This document shows positions 50,843-64,000 of a stretch of DNA of 64,000 bases, one piece after another. Numbering within the stretch: position 1 is the first letter of the stretch; each line of letters begins with the position of its first letter. The stretch is from Heliopora coerulea (taxonomy: Eukaryota > Cnidaria > Anthozoa > Scleralcyonacea > Helioporidae), in assembly GCA_030142905.1 (NCBI GenBank), contig JASJOG010000177.1, forward strand, positions 248,001 to 312,000, given 5' to 3'. Both the position numbers and the translations under genes were made by a program. Under the pieces are notes generated by a model that worked only from the letters and a program-made list of their open reading frames with translations, was not told where the DNA came from and did no database searches.

Positions 50843-51164
50843 ACTTTTGTAATTATTCAAAAAGGTACAATCTTAGAGATCGAAAAAACAATATTGGCTT
50901 GCCAAGACCTAAAACAAAATGTTTGAAAAATAGCTTTGTACATACTGCTGGAAAATTATGGAATAGCCTACCTAAAAAAGCCAGACTAGCAAAAGATTTA
51001 AAGTTTTTCATAAATCAAGTTTCCTCCTTCAGTTTCACACAACAGTAATTATGTATTAAATCTGTAAATATAATAATACTATTTATGTAATTATTTACTT
51101 TATGTAGATTTTGGCTCACGTGAAAACCAATTGTAATGTTGATGGGATCCCGAGTTTAAATAAA

Positions 51165-51566
51165 TGCTCTCTGTCTGTCTGTCTATCTATGTGTCTGTCT
51201 GTCTATCTATGTGTCTGTCTGTCTATCTATGTGTCTGTCTGTCTATCTATGTGTCTGTCTGTCTATCTATGTGTCTGTCTGTCTATCTATGTGTCTGTCT
51301 GTCTATCTATGTGTCTGTCTGTCTTCCTGTCTGCCTGCCTGTCTGTCTACCTGTCTATCTGTCTGTCTACCTATCTGTCTGTCTGCCTGCCTACCGATCC
51401 ACCAATCTACCGATCGATCTACCAATTGATCCATCCATCCATCTATCCCTCCCTTCCTCCATCCCTCTATCCATCCATCCCTCTATCCATCCATCCATCC
51501 ATCTCTCCATCTCTCCATCTCTCCATCTCTCCATCTCTCATCCTCTTCATCTGCCGGCCATCCTGC

Positions 51567-51639
<73 letters not shown>

Positions 51640-51640
51640 G
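51165..51640. repeat. Complex tetranucleotide microsatellite
   Basis: A 20-bp higher-order unit (TGTCTGTCTGTCTATCTATG) is repeated about seven times, then CTGC, CATC and finally (CTAT)n runs. Long open frames here are artefacts. 51641-52130 holds nothing recognisable. Confidence 0.95.
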
Positions 51641-52133
51641 TTAAAGAATGCAAACAGTTTTGGAAGAAAAAAACACTCGATGAAAACAAAAAGAACAACT
51701 AACTGGCCTATGACAACATTTCAACGAAGGTGGAGACCATGCAATACTTAAAGTAAACACAAACGGTTCAGACGACAAATTGTAAACAGAAAACACCACC
51801 CGGTACCACTTCCTGTGACTTACATCAATTTAAAGCCATAAAAAACATGAAAAAAACTAAGTATAAAAAGAACAAAATTGAAATAACTGCCGAATACACG
51901 CTATCAAACTATATGATTTGTTTCTTTAGTCAGCAGACGTATAGCACTTGATAAGTGGTTTGCTGAAATGCATCGTGCTCTTTCGTAATTCTTCAGGCCT
52001 GCTCTTTACGTAGTATTTTACCTCTTTAAGTTTCATACAGTTCTCTTAAGAACTAAACCGTCCAATAGTCTTTGGTAACTGTGTATACCTCTTTAGTGTG
52101 TATCTTCATTTTCTTTAACTTTATCTTAAATTA

Positions 52134-52136
<3 letters not shown>

Positions 52137-52228
<92 letters not shown>

Positions 52229-52275
52229 TGTATGTCTATATGTATGTATGTATGTATGCACGTATATATGTATAC
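52137..52275. repeat. TA and TATG microsatellites
   Basis: Two (TA)n runs and a (TATG)n run. Confidence 0.95.
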
Positions 52276-52694
52276 CTTGTGAGCTCAGGTTGGTCGTACT
52301 TAATATCTCGGAAAGGGATTGCGACTACAGGAAAGACTGAAACTGGCAATCCTCTTCATCATATCAAGCACCAGAAAACCAGAATATTGTCGGAATGAAA
52401 CAAGTGATCAGCTAATGATTGCCGGATGGATTCCAAGATCAGCAAAGCTTTTTTGAATAAAACGTGCTAAATATAAAATTTCAGGAAATCCAGATTTCGA
52501 ATGTTTTGTGATGCCTATGTTATGACGTCCAACATGCTTTCCACGTTTCACTGATTCATTGTTAATCGGTAAATCCCCCTTAACACAACTAAGTTTTCAT
52601 TCACAACTGGAATCATCTGATTGAGGTAAGTGGTATATCTCGAGCAAGTTCCCAAGACGAGTTGTATTTCTTATGTGTAGGGAAGCCTACACAT

Positions 52695-53030
52695 TAAGTC
52701 CCGGTCAAACGCTTTTAACATTTCGTTGAACGCCTTTCAACATTGTTGAACGATGTTGAAAGATATTGAAATTAGCCATGGGTGACCAGAAGTAAGCAAC
52801 ATTATCATATTCAACCATCGGCAATATCAATAGCAATGTTACGCGTGTTGAACACATGATGAGCAAAGCTTTGAGCACGTGCAAATTTCTTTCAACGTCA
52901 TACCATATCCTTCGAAGACGTTCGACATCATTGAACTTGGGTGTCCATACAAGCTTAAGATGTTATATGCAACAATGTTGAACAATATAAAATGAAATGT
53001 CGGATGCGTTTGACCATGCAGGGCTTTAAA
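52695..53030. repeat. MITE-like element rich in CAACATTGTTGAA
   Basis: Ends share GGTCAAACGC in inverted orientation (about 52704 and 53006), and the interior repeats CAACATTGTTGAACGATGTTG-like palindromes. No coding capacity. Confidence 0.6.
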
Positions 53031-56000
53031 TCCACCATATCAAAGGCCTCATTTACCAGTATTCTTAAATATGCTACTCTCAGTCGACACATGCGTATTA
53101 ATCACGCATAAAATACCCTAGGAGTTAACATTCACGCTCAATCTATCGAAAATAAACCGAATAAACTCTTTCAATTCAACTAATATTATTCTTCTTTTGA
53201 AAGTTAGTTCCAAATAATAAAGAACTCTGGTCAAATTAAAAAACGGAGAAAGTTCATATCTGTCTAATAAAACTTCTCCAGACTGCACAACTTCGCACGC
53301 GATAAGAAGTGCTATATAAGAACTGAATGTGTGTATATTTTTTATGCTTTATCTAAAATATGGCAGGTCCTGTCGGAAGGAATCGAAAGGAGACACAAAG
53401 GCACTTGATATTGTTTGTTTAAGTTCTGATCTTGTCTTTTGTAGGCGACGACCACACACAACAACTAACTTCAAGAGTGAGAGAATTTTACCATAACTGG
53501 AATGGACTGACAATTACGTGTAACATTTCTATGATATATGAAAATAATTAATAGTGCATGATTTTGTAGATTACATACTCGAACCATACTGAACGCTAAA
53601 TCCCCGTACACACGTCCAGGTTGTCCTGGACAAGAGACCTTGCTGAAGAAGATGCTCATACCATCTTCTGAAAAAGGTGACTTGTCAAGAAAAACTTACC
53701 AATTTGTGTCGTACACATGAGTAAGTTAAACTTGTCAACGAAAACGAGTGACTTAAAATATACGTTGGTCTTTTAAGTTGTACTTATTTAACTTTTTGTT
53801 AAAATAAATATACCTTACTAGTTGAAAGTGAAGTGGCTTGTTATGGCAATGATCCTCCGAGCCGCCGAAGAAAATATTGCTGGAACGAATAGTATTTAAG
53901 TTACGATGAAAACGCCATGGTCTATTTTTTTTTTGTGCAGTCAATGGCGCAACAACAGGGTAGAAAGGATTGGTGAAGCCCCTGGCAGCCTTTCCATTTG
54001 GAAGGAAATTTCCTTCCAGAAGGAAATTCTAGTTTTCGGAAGTAAATTTGGAAGGAAATTGGAAGGAAATTTGATCTTTGGGAAGGAAATAAGAAGCAAA
54101 TCATATTTTTCTTACAATTCCTTAAAAAGGGCATTTATATCGCCAAAAATAAATGAAAAATTATACCGTATTTCGTATTCATATTCAATTGTGTCATATT
54201 CACTAGGAATTCAGATATAGTCAGATTTTGCTTACGTTGCAATGTTTTGGTATTCAGAAATTGACACATTTCGCTTATCTCGCAATTGCATTATGATTAG
54301 CTGTCTCGGTATAATATCTCGCGTGTAAAATGTAAATGTACAGACATTACCATATATGTTGCGATCGCACACACTTGAAATCTTCTTCATTGGTATCTCT
54401 TTTGTAATGCAAGCTATCGATGAAAAACGGAAACTGTAACACAGGCAACCTAAATCCAGGGAGAAATGTTTTGGACCTCATGTATAAAATAAAGGCAAGT
54501 GCCACTGATGGAGAAGCAAAGGATTTGAAAAAAAGGTTTCTTAAGAACGATTCGATAAAGAACGCTGAAAAGACTGTGAAAAGAGACAAACAAAAACTAA
54601 ATATTTATACACTGGTAATATTTGTGTTTAACGTTGTCATTCTTATGACATTTGAAAGTTTCATGGCGCAACGGGTATAACTTACAACTAGTAATTCTTA
54701 AACAAAAACTGAACTAGTCATGAAATCAACTAGATTTCATGACTAGTTTTCAGCAAGATCGAACTGTCACATTAAGGCAAAAGTCTGTCCCACCGTCTCT
54801 TCAGTAATTGATCTAAGTATGGATGAGAGATCTACCAAAGAATGAGAATGAACGCACGTGAGAATTTTCACTGGAAGTCCCCTGAACATTACGGATGAAA
54901 TTCGGAACATTAATTCGATTTCTTGTGTTCTAATGCTGCACTGAGTGGCATACGTATTCCACAAATAAGTAGTCAGTGCTAATATAACTTTTTGAACTGA
55001 ATAATATCAGGCAATTCATGCGTCATTTTAAGAATAAGAGTGAATAGCAATCGCTTTTGCAGTAGCGGACTGGCCATATGGAACACATATGGAGTATTCA
55101 CAGTGGGCCGGTCGATCTGAGGACCGCTGGGCCATTTTCATAACATTTTACATCCTTAAGATTTCTTAAAAATCTCCCCTCAGAATGCAGGAAATAGCAG
55201 TTCTGAGACTCTAAATTTCAAAATTTTCCGGGGGGAGCACTCCTCCAGACCCTTTGAAACGTACTTCTCCTTTTCCCGAAATATTGATGGTGGGACACTC
55301 ACACAACATTTCCCCGTAAAAGTTTCGAGCCCAGTCCGCACCTGCGCTTTTGTAATTTTTGAAAAAACACAAGAAGAGCTTTACTGGATTTTAAACACGA
55401 CTTTACCTAATACCTTCAAATTGCCACCCATACGTCTTCAATATCGTTGGTATCGACCTGGATAGGGCAAGGACCACCAAGTAATCTATCCCAAGGATCC
55501 CCACTTGCCTAGTTGCGTCACTACTTTATAGTCACATATGTTTTTCTAAATAACTTACGCACTTAAGTCGAGATACTTTAAAATATTAATCCTAATCACA
55601 CTCTGGAGATGTTTTATTATAATAACACAGGTGATTATCGAAAATCCCGTGTGGTAATTGACTAGAAATATAAGTCATAAATCTCAATGATCGCCTAAAG
55701 GTGAATATAACAGTAAAGACTCAGAAACAAGAAATCGGGTAGCTTTCAAAATATTACCGAGGAGAATTTCTTTCAAATAATCACCTGTGTAATTATACTA
55801 AAACAACTTTTCACCTGTGGCTCAGCGAATATTATTGAATAATTCCTTCGACTTCGTCTATGGGATCATTCAACAACATTCATTTCGCTTTCGGTGAATA
55901 ATTGTTAAATAAGCTGCACAAGGAAAAGTCAGTGAATTAAATATTTCTTTGCTAATATTCTCCACGTGTTTCATTCACTATGGCACTTTTGAAAAGTAGT

Positions 56001-56280
56001 TGCTGCACACTCGATTACGGTTCCCGTCTGGTCTATCGACTGTTACGATATGTTTGTTTTTGTTCATGTCGAAAACAACCGACCAATCATTTTTTCTCAT
56101 TCCATTGCTCGAACACACTGATGCACAGACGTTACGCTCTGGGATGGCTTTGAAAATGAAATTTGTTCGTAAAACTATCACTATATATGTATGAAACTAT
56201 CACTATATACGTATGAAACTATCACGATGAGTATAACTCTATATGTATGTATAACTCTATATGTAACATATAACTATATA
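53031..56280. other. Mostly unrecognised host DNA
   Basis: 53990-54090 holds imperfect GGAAGGAAATT repeats in both orientations. 55050-55130 has a short inverted ACACATATGG / CCATATGG motif. A frame at 54420-54680 encodes a charged 86-residue peptide ending in a hydrophobic stretch (YTLVIFVFNVVILMTF), but I cannot assign it. No other gene seen. Confidence 0.45.
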
Positions 56281-58230
56281 CAGTCGAACCTCCATTGAGC
56301 GGCCACCCTCGGGGAATTACAATGTGGCCGCTTAATAGAGACATGCCAAGAGTCGAACATGAGTGTGTTGGAAGTCGGTAATTTTAATCAATTCACCAGT
56401 CATTAACAAGTACAGACGGTAGCTTTTAATAAAAAAAACAAACAACAACAAGTCATTTGTAAGTTGAGAAACCACATGAAACAAAAGTCAACGTTCGATT
56501 CATGCGTAATTATATCGTCAGCTAGGCTGGCTTAAAATAGTCTCCAATCTGCATTTGTCGTCGCGGTGCATTGAGTTTTTAAGTGCAAAGCAAGTCGTTC
56601 GTCCTCGAAATGGACTACGCAAGTTCCTCGTACCAGTGATACAACGCAAATCTGGGCAGTTCCTCAGCATGTCCAATAGCCTCCGTCAAAGACTTGATTT
56701 TGGATTCTTTAAAATCCTGGCCAGAAAACGTGAATCTTCACGTTTTCTTCTAATAATTCATTGCGAACTATTTCCCTCCAGTTCGGGTCAGAACTATCAA
56801 TGTATCGAGCACAAATTTCAAGATCATTTTCGGCTGAGATCCAATCTTCTGTACTACATGATTCGTGGATTCCACTCACCAATTACTGCAGATCTTGCAA
56901 TTCTTCCCCTTCAAATGGGTCATCCTCTACAGTTAATTCGTCTGGACACAATCCAGCCTTTTTGACGCATTTCTGGATTGTATCAGAGGATATTTCGTCC
57001 CACGATTGTCTTCCCCATTCGATTGAAATCAGCAAATTGACAGACTTTACAATATCACTTGTACTGTTCGATCCGTCGATTTCACCACACACATATCGAA
57101 GTAATCCTTTTTTGTTTTTCACCTTCCAATTAGAAATGATACCAGCATCAAGTGGTTGAATCTTGGAGGTCGTATTTTTTGGCAAAAATACTATTTCTAT
57201 GTTCGAAAAGCTGTCATTCAAGTATTCCGCGTGACAAGGGGTTTTATCAATGAACAACAAAATGCGCCTGTTACTTCGTTTTAATCGTTGATTGAGTTTC
57301 GACAAAACTTCCTTCATGATGCCAGCATTCATCCAGGATTTGTTGTTTGAAAAGTAACTGCACTTAAACTGACGTTTTTCGTCCTTCAAATTCTTAAAGC
57401 ACCGCGGCTTTTCAGATTTTCCAATTACAATAGGACCTTCCTTTCCCCCAGCGGCGTTAACAAAAAATGCCCATGTATTACGCTGCTTAGCTTTTTTGCC
57501 ACCACTACATCTTTTCCCTCTTTCACCGAGGCTCTTTCGGGAAGACCGTGCCAAAAGCACCCAGTTTCGTCCATGTTCCAAATGTCTTCTTTCTTCCATC
57601 CTCTGGTAAATTCTCGCGCCTTCTCACTCCAACTTTCAACTGTCTCTGGTCTAACATCGTTTTCTTCTCCTGTAACTATCATACTGCATACGTTATGCTG
57701 TTTCTTGAAATTTTCCAGCCAGCCATTTGATGCGGTAAAACCTTTAATTTACAATCTTTCTGTGATTATTGGGGCCTCTTCTTGAAGCATTGTTTCTGAT
57801 ATTGGTATGCTCGACTTTCTACACATTTTGTACCATTCCCACACTGCTTCCTTTACATCGGTGTACATGTAATTGGCTGTGCGTTGTCGCTTTTGCTGAC
57901 TTCTTTCATCACTGCTTTCTTGCAAAGCAATAATGGATGCCTTGTTTTTCAATATGGTTTGGATCTGCGTCTTTCCTGTTTTGAAATGTTCAGCAATCTT
58001 TCTGGCTCCGAGGTTGGGGTGTCATTCAGCATAGTTGATAACGGCAACTTCTCCAGACAGATCAAGGCAATTACACTTGGTCTTTAAGTCTGAACCATGA
58101 CTGGCACTGTACGAATCGTTCTTTTGTTTTCTTTTGATGCTTTTATTTTCTTCAGAAGTAATATTCATGGATTCATCATGTGCATTTTTTCGAGTAAATA
58201 CGGTATGAATAATAAAAGAATAAAACATAA
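56281..58230 (-). mobile_element. pogo/Tigger-type DNA transposon, decayed
   Basis: A terminal repeat CAGTCGAACCTCCATTGAGC at 56281 follows TATA. Minus-strand fragments in order: helix-turn-helix (KCNCLDLSGEVAVINYAE, HPNLGARKIAEHF), CENP-B-type binding domain (DVKEAVWEWYKMCRK), catalytic NMDETGCFWHGLP, FIDKTPCHAEYLN and IQPLDAGIISNWK (DDD triad recognisable). A stop and frameshifts break it; the right terminal repeat was not found. Confidence 0.85.
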
Positions 58231-61200
58231 AACAACTACAGTATTATGTATATATGTATGCAAATTATGAATAGAAATAATTGTGAAATAAGAATCGCTG
58301 GGGCGAAGAGCAGCACCAAAGAATAAACTTAGTGATAGTATGGTTTTCTTAAAAGAAAGGAATATTTTCCTGGACGTTGCGTAGTTATTTTCGTCATCTT
58401 AGGTGCCAATAGTAACAATAATCTCTAGGCTGCATGTTTATAGACTTGAAGATTTGCTTTCACTTAATATAGACTCCATTTGTATAAACCATCGTCGATT
58501 TCCTGGCAATTACTCAAAGATTTCATTCCGGTTTTTATCGAACATGCTCGAATTCACTTACGATTTTCACGAGAAATCTAACCTAAAACTTCTTTCAGGC
58601 AACACCAAACAGGATTTCTTCATCACTTCTCTTGGGATAAACCATGTAGAGGCAAAAAGGGAAAACCGACAAATAAAATACGACAAGCAGTTTCCAGCGG
58701 TACATTGGTCAGTGGAACCCTATTGCTTTGACCGGCGTGCATATGAAAGAAAAATCGACCACAGATTTGTAAACAAATGGGAGGGCAAGCATGTCAACAG
58801 TCGTTACTCTATGGCCACATCTCTTACAGTTTAAATCTGGGAATAGATAATGTATCCATAGAATTAGCAATTCTGCAGTGCTTGTCCTCTTCCATTTGCT
58901 CTAACATTCTGTAGTCGATTTTGTTTAACAGTTAAATAAAATTACGTTCAGAATAGTTTGTGTTTATCTCAAGCAGGTAAAAAGTTAAAACCGAGAATAA
59001 TCGACTAGATGATCTGTTGTATTTTCTTTAGACATCATGTCGAATTGTTCAAACAAAACAAGTTCAGATGACAGTTGAGGATGTCAAACATGTATTCGGT
59101 GATCAGTTTGAGAAAGAAGCCTGTCACCAAGGTACCAACTGAACAAGCGCATTTCCTTAGCCCCCTTCATCGATTTATTGGGGCTATAGCCAAGGAATTA
59201 TTAGCCATAGAATGCAGGCTCCAACGTGTTGCCAGAGATCCAAATGGAACAACCCCGCATAGGGGTCGTTGTTTGCCCCTATAAATCCGCCATCTTGCGC
59301 GAAAGGAACTTTCCTCCAGGACTATTTCCACAGAAAAACAAACTGTTCTAGTAGGTAATTTTGATAATTTCTTTCTCTTTTGGGTGGTACTGTAACGTAT
59401 CGAAGAAAATACATTTATGAAATTGAAAAGGCTGTTTTTTTACTTCAAAGGAAAACAATTATAACAGTTGAGCCTAATTTTCAAACTGCATCGTGCGGTA
59501 GTCAATCACCACAGGTCAATCCAATACGGCGGTTTATAAGTGCAAAAGAGTTCAATTTGCCCCTGTCGCATGACCGTGCACGCCTTCCATGTCTAATAAT
59601 GCTATGGCTGTGGCCGTTTTCATAAATCATTTGAGTCACTGAATCAAGGAAAAATAACTAACAAAACTATAAGCATAAAAACATATATTTGACCAACTTC
59701 CAGCAAATCTTTAGCCCAAACCTAGCTCCTCTTCTCTCGTTATTTCGATGCCAACTGTCGGTCTCATTACGTTTCCATGAATACAGTGGCTTATGCGTCA
59801 TTCAAATATCAAACGCTATCGCTGTTTTTCAATCCACGTTTTAGTTTACTTCAGACCGGTCCGAAAAATTAGCTCGGACCGGGTCACTCATTTGGGGTGG
59901 TGGACCAACACAAATGAGTTCTGACCGATTTGAACTCAGTACGAAATTTTGAAAACGCGAAATCTCTCCAGACCAATCATTAAAGTGGCAAAGAGTAAGA
60001 AAAGCATTGTTACTGGGAACGAAAACTCCGAATGCGGTCTGAAATATTTGCCAGAATATGACTTTAGTTTCATTCCGCTCTCAGATATAGACACTTCAGA
60101 CAATTTTCACTTTGGTAACTGTCTGAATTCGTACCGGTCTCGTGTAATTAACCCCTTAGACCTTCATGCAAAAGTGGGTTCTTGGTCATGGTTCAATTTA
60201 AAATTCCTCTTTTTAGGCGCTGTTATAGGCTTGGTGATCAATGGAGATGACAGCGTAAAAATTTGTAACGACATCTTGGACACAATGTTAGATGGGAAGG
60301 ACAGAAGTGAACTTGTCTACACATCAGCTAGAAAGACACATCAGCCAAAAACATTGACGACTTTTATAATTTTGTGGACATCATTATGTCATGAAATATT
60401 TGAGCGGCACATCAACCTTGTCAGAAAAGACATGGTTTGCCAAGTAGGTCACGTACAAATGAAACAAGGAGAAATCCGAATAAGTTCATCTTATCAGCAG
60501 CTTGGATCCGACACTGTAAAAAAATGAAATCAAGCAGATGTTAAATGTATTTAACGTGTCGACTCACCAAAGTCATTGTTAAAATACTGATTACTTACTA
60601 ACCGAGTGTGAGGTCTGCCGGGAAAGTATTTGTCTGAGGTTATCGTACAGAGCGACGAAGAAGCGAGGTCTGTGCGAAAAAAACCGAGGGCAAATACTTT
60701 CCCGTACAGACCGAACAAACAAGGTTAATAAGGAATTTATTATATGGCTTTTGGTTCCTTTTTTCATCGCTTTTAACGAAGTTTTGTGTTCGTGAGTTAG
60801 CGGCTTAGGTTTGCTTGCTTGTTTTTACCTATTTCTTCGTGGTTTTTTGCATCTATTCATCTAGTTTTCTGCTTGAAATTATCGTTGAGAACATTTAACT
60901 GTTTTCGTGGTTCGTTTTTATGAATGTTTTTTAAAACTTACTGGAATCTGGCTTGTTTTTCTTCAAATCAGCTTGGAAATATCCCCGCCAAAACTAGTCG
61001 GTCTGTACGAAAAACTTATTGCACGGCTGGACAGCCAATCAGCGTGCGTGATTTTGCGCAGAGACCGGATAGCGAGCTCAGCCATATAATAATGTAAAGT
61101 TAGTAGCGATATAATGATAACTTTGATTTGAATCGAGACGAAAGCAATGCCAAAACTAAGCATAGCAACTTAACATGCTGTCCAAATTTAAAATTACCTG

Positions 61201-61510
61201 AGCACAGCAAAAAATCATGCTATGCAAACTTAAAATGATCTACGATATTCAGGAATCAAGCCATATACATCCACTCACCCAATGGTTGCCGTATAAAATT
61301 GCAGCAATTAGTCGTCAATGTAGTTGTTATGGTAACCATGATTAGAAATTGCAACAAAATGTTAATGGATATGCTTTAGTTGATATCTAAATATTGTACA
61401 AAATTTTATATTTGCATAGCATGACCAATTGCTATGCTTAGCTTCGCTACTGGAATTAATATTCTTATTTGCACCAGTTTGATTTCGTTTTGTTGTGGTT
61501 TGCGATTGAA
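58231..61510. other. No confirmed gene; two unassigned open frames
   Basis: 58403-58834 (143 codons) and 59949-60527 (192 codons, with LKFLFLGAVIGLVI hydrophobic segment) are open on the plus strand, but I recognise no family in either. 60620-60715 has an inverted repeat (GGGAAAGTATTTG and complement) around a CGAAGAAGCGAGG centre. Confidence 0.35.
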
Positions 61511-61511
61511 G

Positions 61512-61925
61512 TTCGTTAGGGCCGTTTCATTCGTAGCACTATCGTCGCATTTATTTCAGACGAATTTAGTTCAGTCGATTTAATGCGACGGTTATGCGAC
61601 GTATGAAACGAATTAAATTCGTCTGAGACGTTTTATCCGTCATTATCGGACGGATACATCTGAAATGAGGGTTGGTTTCAGACGACTTCGTAATGTCGCA
61701 TCTTATTAAATGCGTAAATAAATTATAATATACATTCTTTTTAGCCCATGAACAAATGTTTTGTTCTTTGTCATGAGCATTGTTCGTATGAAGATTTGGA
61801 AAATGATTAAATGCGTCTAAATTCAATTTGTCATATGAAACGAAGACCCATTTACGTGGACTAATTGACCAAGCCAATATGAATGAAATGCGACAACTGT
61901 GCAGCGTACGAAACGACCCTGGTAA
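61512..61925. repeat. MITE-like element with GGGYCGTTTC ends
   Basis: Left end AGGGCCGTTTCATTCGTAGC and right end GTACGAAACGACCCTGG are inverted. The interior has further GCGACGTATGAAACG-like motifs. No coding capacity. Confidence 0.65.
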
Positions 61926-64000
61926 GACGAACTTCAGAGGCACATTCGAATGAGCGCTTTCCCAAGATGGGGTGATTTTGAAATAAGCGCTAACTTTCGA
62001 ATTACCCACTCCCTAAATGCATTTGGTAATTTTTTTCAGCCAGATGTAGCCTGCCAACAGTCGTAGTGACACGAATATCATCTTCAGACTCATCTTTCTT
62101 AAATACTAACTTTGAGCGGCTGCTACGGAAAGTATTTTTAACAGTCCACGAATTTTGCCTTAACTCTTGAAACTTATATTTTGTTCTCTGGTAAATTGGA
62201 ACAAACTTTTTATCTACTGCTGCATTATTCATTAAAAAGAAAATGTTACCATTAAAAATGACGAAAATTATACAAGCGCTAACTTTCGATAATGCTTCCC
62301 GTTTTAACTAAGGACCAGACCTTTCTCAAGGTCCTAAAACTAAATGAACGCCCAAGTCGAATGTTTATGGTGTTGTCATTCATTTCATTTGTTCTCAGAT
62401 TGTCATGTGGTTCAGGTTTGTAGATCAAGTAAAACAATAAAAGAAACTGGAACAAGATTAAGTACAGTACGTTAGCAATTTACAGGCTCCCGTCGAGCAA
62501 TCAAGTGTTTAAAATGACGGTACTACTCCAGTTAGCTGACCAACATTGCCGCTAGTCTTGCCGTCGGCTCAGCTAACTAGGAAACGAGCTTTTTATCTGG
62601 AAATTTAAACAGCATAGCTCAGTGCTCTCATGACGGAACCTAAAATGTTGTTGGGTAATGCAGATATCCACAAACTTAAAAAAGATAATACTTTGCCAGG
62701 ATTTTACTACTCGAAAAAGGCTTCTTGCTTCACTGCTGGTTAAAATCCCACCAATATCACTGTTTCTTCATCAACGACGTCTAGCATTATTTCAAGACCA
62801 AACCCATGCTCTAACCCTTACTAAATGTAGATAATAAGAAACTAAATAACTTTTGTGTCTTCACGGTACTCCTTGTCTGTCATTCCAAATAATCAAATGA
62901 ATGTGCTGGTACGCACAATTTTCTTGCCAAACGCTGCCGCGCTTGCCCACTAAGCCACTGAGCCCGTAACAAAGTCCTGCGGCAAGGTTGATCGCTAAAC
63001 TGCAGTCTCGCCAAAATGATACACTGTATTCTGTACTAAAAAGGAATTGAAAGAAACCACAACTGTGAAGACAAACATCCCTTAAAATGTTTGAGGGTGA
63101 TTACATATAAAATATATTGAGGAAAATCGAAGACAACGTGTATTTTGCTTTTGGTTTGGCCATAAATACCCAGTTGGTCGACCTCGAGGATCTCTAACAG
63201 AAGGAAAAAGGCCTCGTGAAGAACAATTTGCTCCCCAATTCATCAAAATGGCGCCGTTCAGTTTCACCCCAATTTTCGCCGTCACGCCTCCTCTAGTTTT
63301 ATACGACCGTTCACCGAAACTGCTGGCTTGGATTATGATCAACGACCAATCAGATGGAAGTTTGCACGAGACGTCACGGTCGCCATGTTTGTGGAACTGT
63401 AATAATGGAATATCACTAACTTCTGTTGTAAGGAGCACTAACATGGCCGCCGTAAAACTGTCTTTTGAATGTCAATTGATTGCAAACCATCACTATCGTA
63501 TAATATTCTCCGCAATGGTCCGCTAAAATTCGAGACAAACGACTAAACGTCATCACACATACTATTCATTCATCGTGTTTGCGTCAGTTCAATTTCATAT
63601 CATAATCTAGAGAAACGATTCTATCAAAATTTCCCGACGGTGTTTATAGAAATATAGAAACCGTATTCTTTATGGAATATCAGTGGACTATTCTGCAGCA
63701 GGTAGGTTTGTTTTCTGCTGTTCGAGTGAAGACAGCCACATAACTCGTCCCCATTTTCACTTAAGCCGATACACCCAGGATAAGAAGGTTGACCAATGAG
63801 GCGGGTCTCGATCCTCAGGTATCAGTAAAACCGTTCGGTACGCTCGAGCCGAGGAAATCCGCTGGCTTTCCATCTCCCTTTAGCACTGCAATACATTTAC
63901 AGTTGTCAATATCGTTTGCTGTAAATAAGATCAATAATTGAACAAATGTAAGTTACATTACACAACAAATAAGACGATTCTAACATCCAACATTCAAAAG
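61926..64000. other. No gene recognised
   Basis: CGCTAACTTTCGA occurs at about 61989 and 62279, hinting at a small repeat unit. A 120-codon minus-strand frame at 63082-63444 has no recognised domain. The rest is unremarkable. Confidence 0.4.

Larger units (their letters stand above)
46229..51160 (+). mobile_element. LINE 1 (CR1/jockey-like), interrupted by a foldback and a second LINE
   Basis: 5'-truncated polymerase. Motifs in order: KKRRIRNKKFP, NNYRPISVLSPIAKVLERI, FLDLSKAFDTVDHSIL, GVSQGSILRSLLF (usually GxPQGS), YEDDT (usually YADD), and the tail KTKCLKNSFVHTAGKLWNSL after the second insertion. Interruptions: a palindrome at 47015-47220 and LINE 2 at 48351-50842. Ends in CTGT repeats. 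Clearly inactive. Confidence 0.85.

Noticed and set aside
51111..51751. Long open frames rich in Cys, Leu, Ser, Val
   Set aside because: They are read-through of a tetranucleotide microsatellite in three frames, with no codon bias or domain.
54420..54680. 86-codon frame with hydrophobic C-terminus
   Set aside because: Short, isolated and without a recognised family or neighbouring exon signals.
59949..60527. 192-codon plus-strand frame
   Set aside because: The longest unassigned frame in the right part, but no domain is recognisable and there is no flanking gene structure; mentioned only as unassigned.

Overview
The window reads as animal nuclear DNA, most likely from an anthozoan cnidarian. 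This rests on the style of the decayed LINEs, Penelope-like elements and tRNA-derived repeats and on the split immunoglobulin exons; I could not confirm the species. It has two parts: about 28.8 kb of nested, AT-rich Polinton/Maverick- or adintovirus-like elements (integrase plus protein-primed-type DNA polymerase B plus capsid genes), then about 35 kb of ordinary host DNA packed with transposon debris.

Elements. Element B (10232-27275, 17,044 bp) is structurally complete. It has inverted terminal repeats of about 330 bp and an 8-bp target duplication, TACCCTGA, on both sides. From left to right it carries a DNA polymerase B gene (broken), small genes including a NUMOD1-like protein and membrane proteins, a fiber with phage-like shaft repeats, a penton-like minor capsid protein, a large conserved protein, a chromodomain integrase, a hydrophobic protein, a major-capsid-like protein (frameshifted), an A32/FtsK-type packaging ATPase, a membrane protein and a predicted myristoylated protein. 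Element A (1-9584) is the right half of a sister element in the same orientation. It keeps an open capsid-like gene but has a stop in its integrase. Both A and B sit inside the polymerase gene of a third, oppositely oriented element, C, whose own right end is at 28838. Element C lies a few bases past the splice donor of a host immunoglobulin exon. No single copy has an intact gene set.

The most unusual signal is a family of short, GC-rich, often double hairpins scattered through the AT-rich genes of A, B and C. The commonest form is GACC-N3-GGTC, spacer TCA, then a second 5-bp stem with a 3-base loop, in either orientation. They are present in one copy and absent from its sister at several sites, stay in frame inside proteins, and keep their pairing when the stem sequence changes. 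One 25-bp copy occurs twice in a single gene in opposite orientations. They look like miniature mobile palindromes, comparable in style to the double-hairpin elements of Allomyces mitochondria or the palindromic elements of Rickettsia genes. A second shared feature is a TATA-like AT motif fused to the start codon (TATAAATAAATG) at most genes.

Host part (28839-64000). A minus-strand immunoglobulin-superfamily gene has recognisable exons at 39693-40040, about 37620-37888 and 28862-29129. Around them lie three Penelope-like elements (29235-30858, 34747-36440, 44400-45960), several LINE fragments, one LINE inserted inside another (48351-50842 inside 46229-51048), a decayed integrase gene, a Crypton/DUF3504 remnant, a pogo/Tigger transposase, foldback and tRNA-derived repeats, two MITE-like elements and many microsatellites. 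From about 53 kb onward I recognise little beyond transposon remnants.
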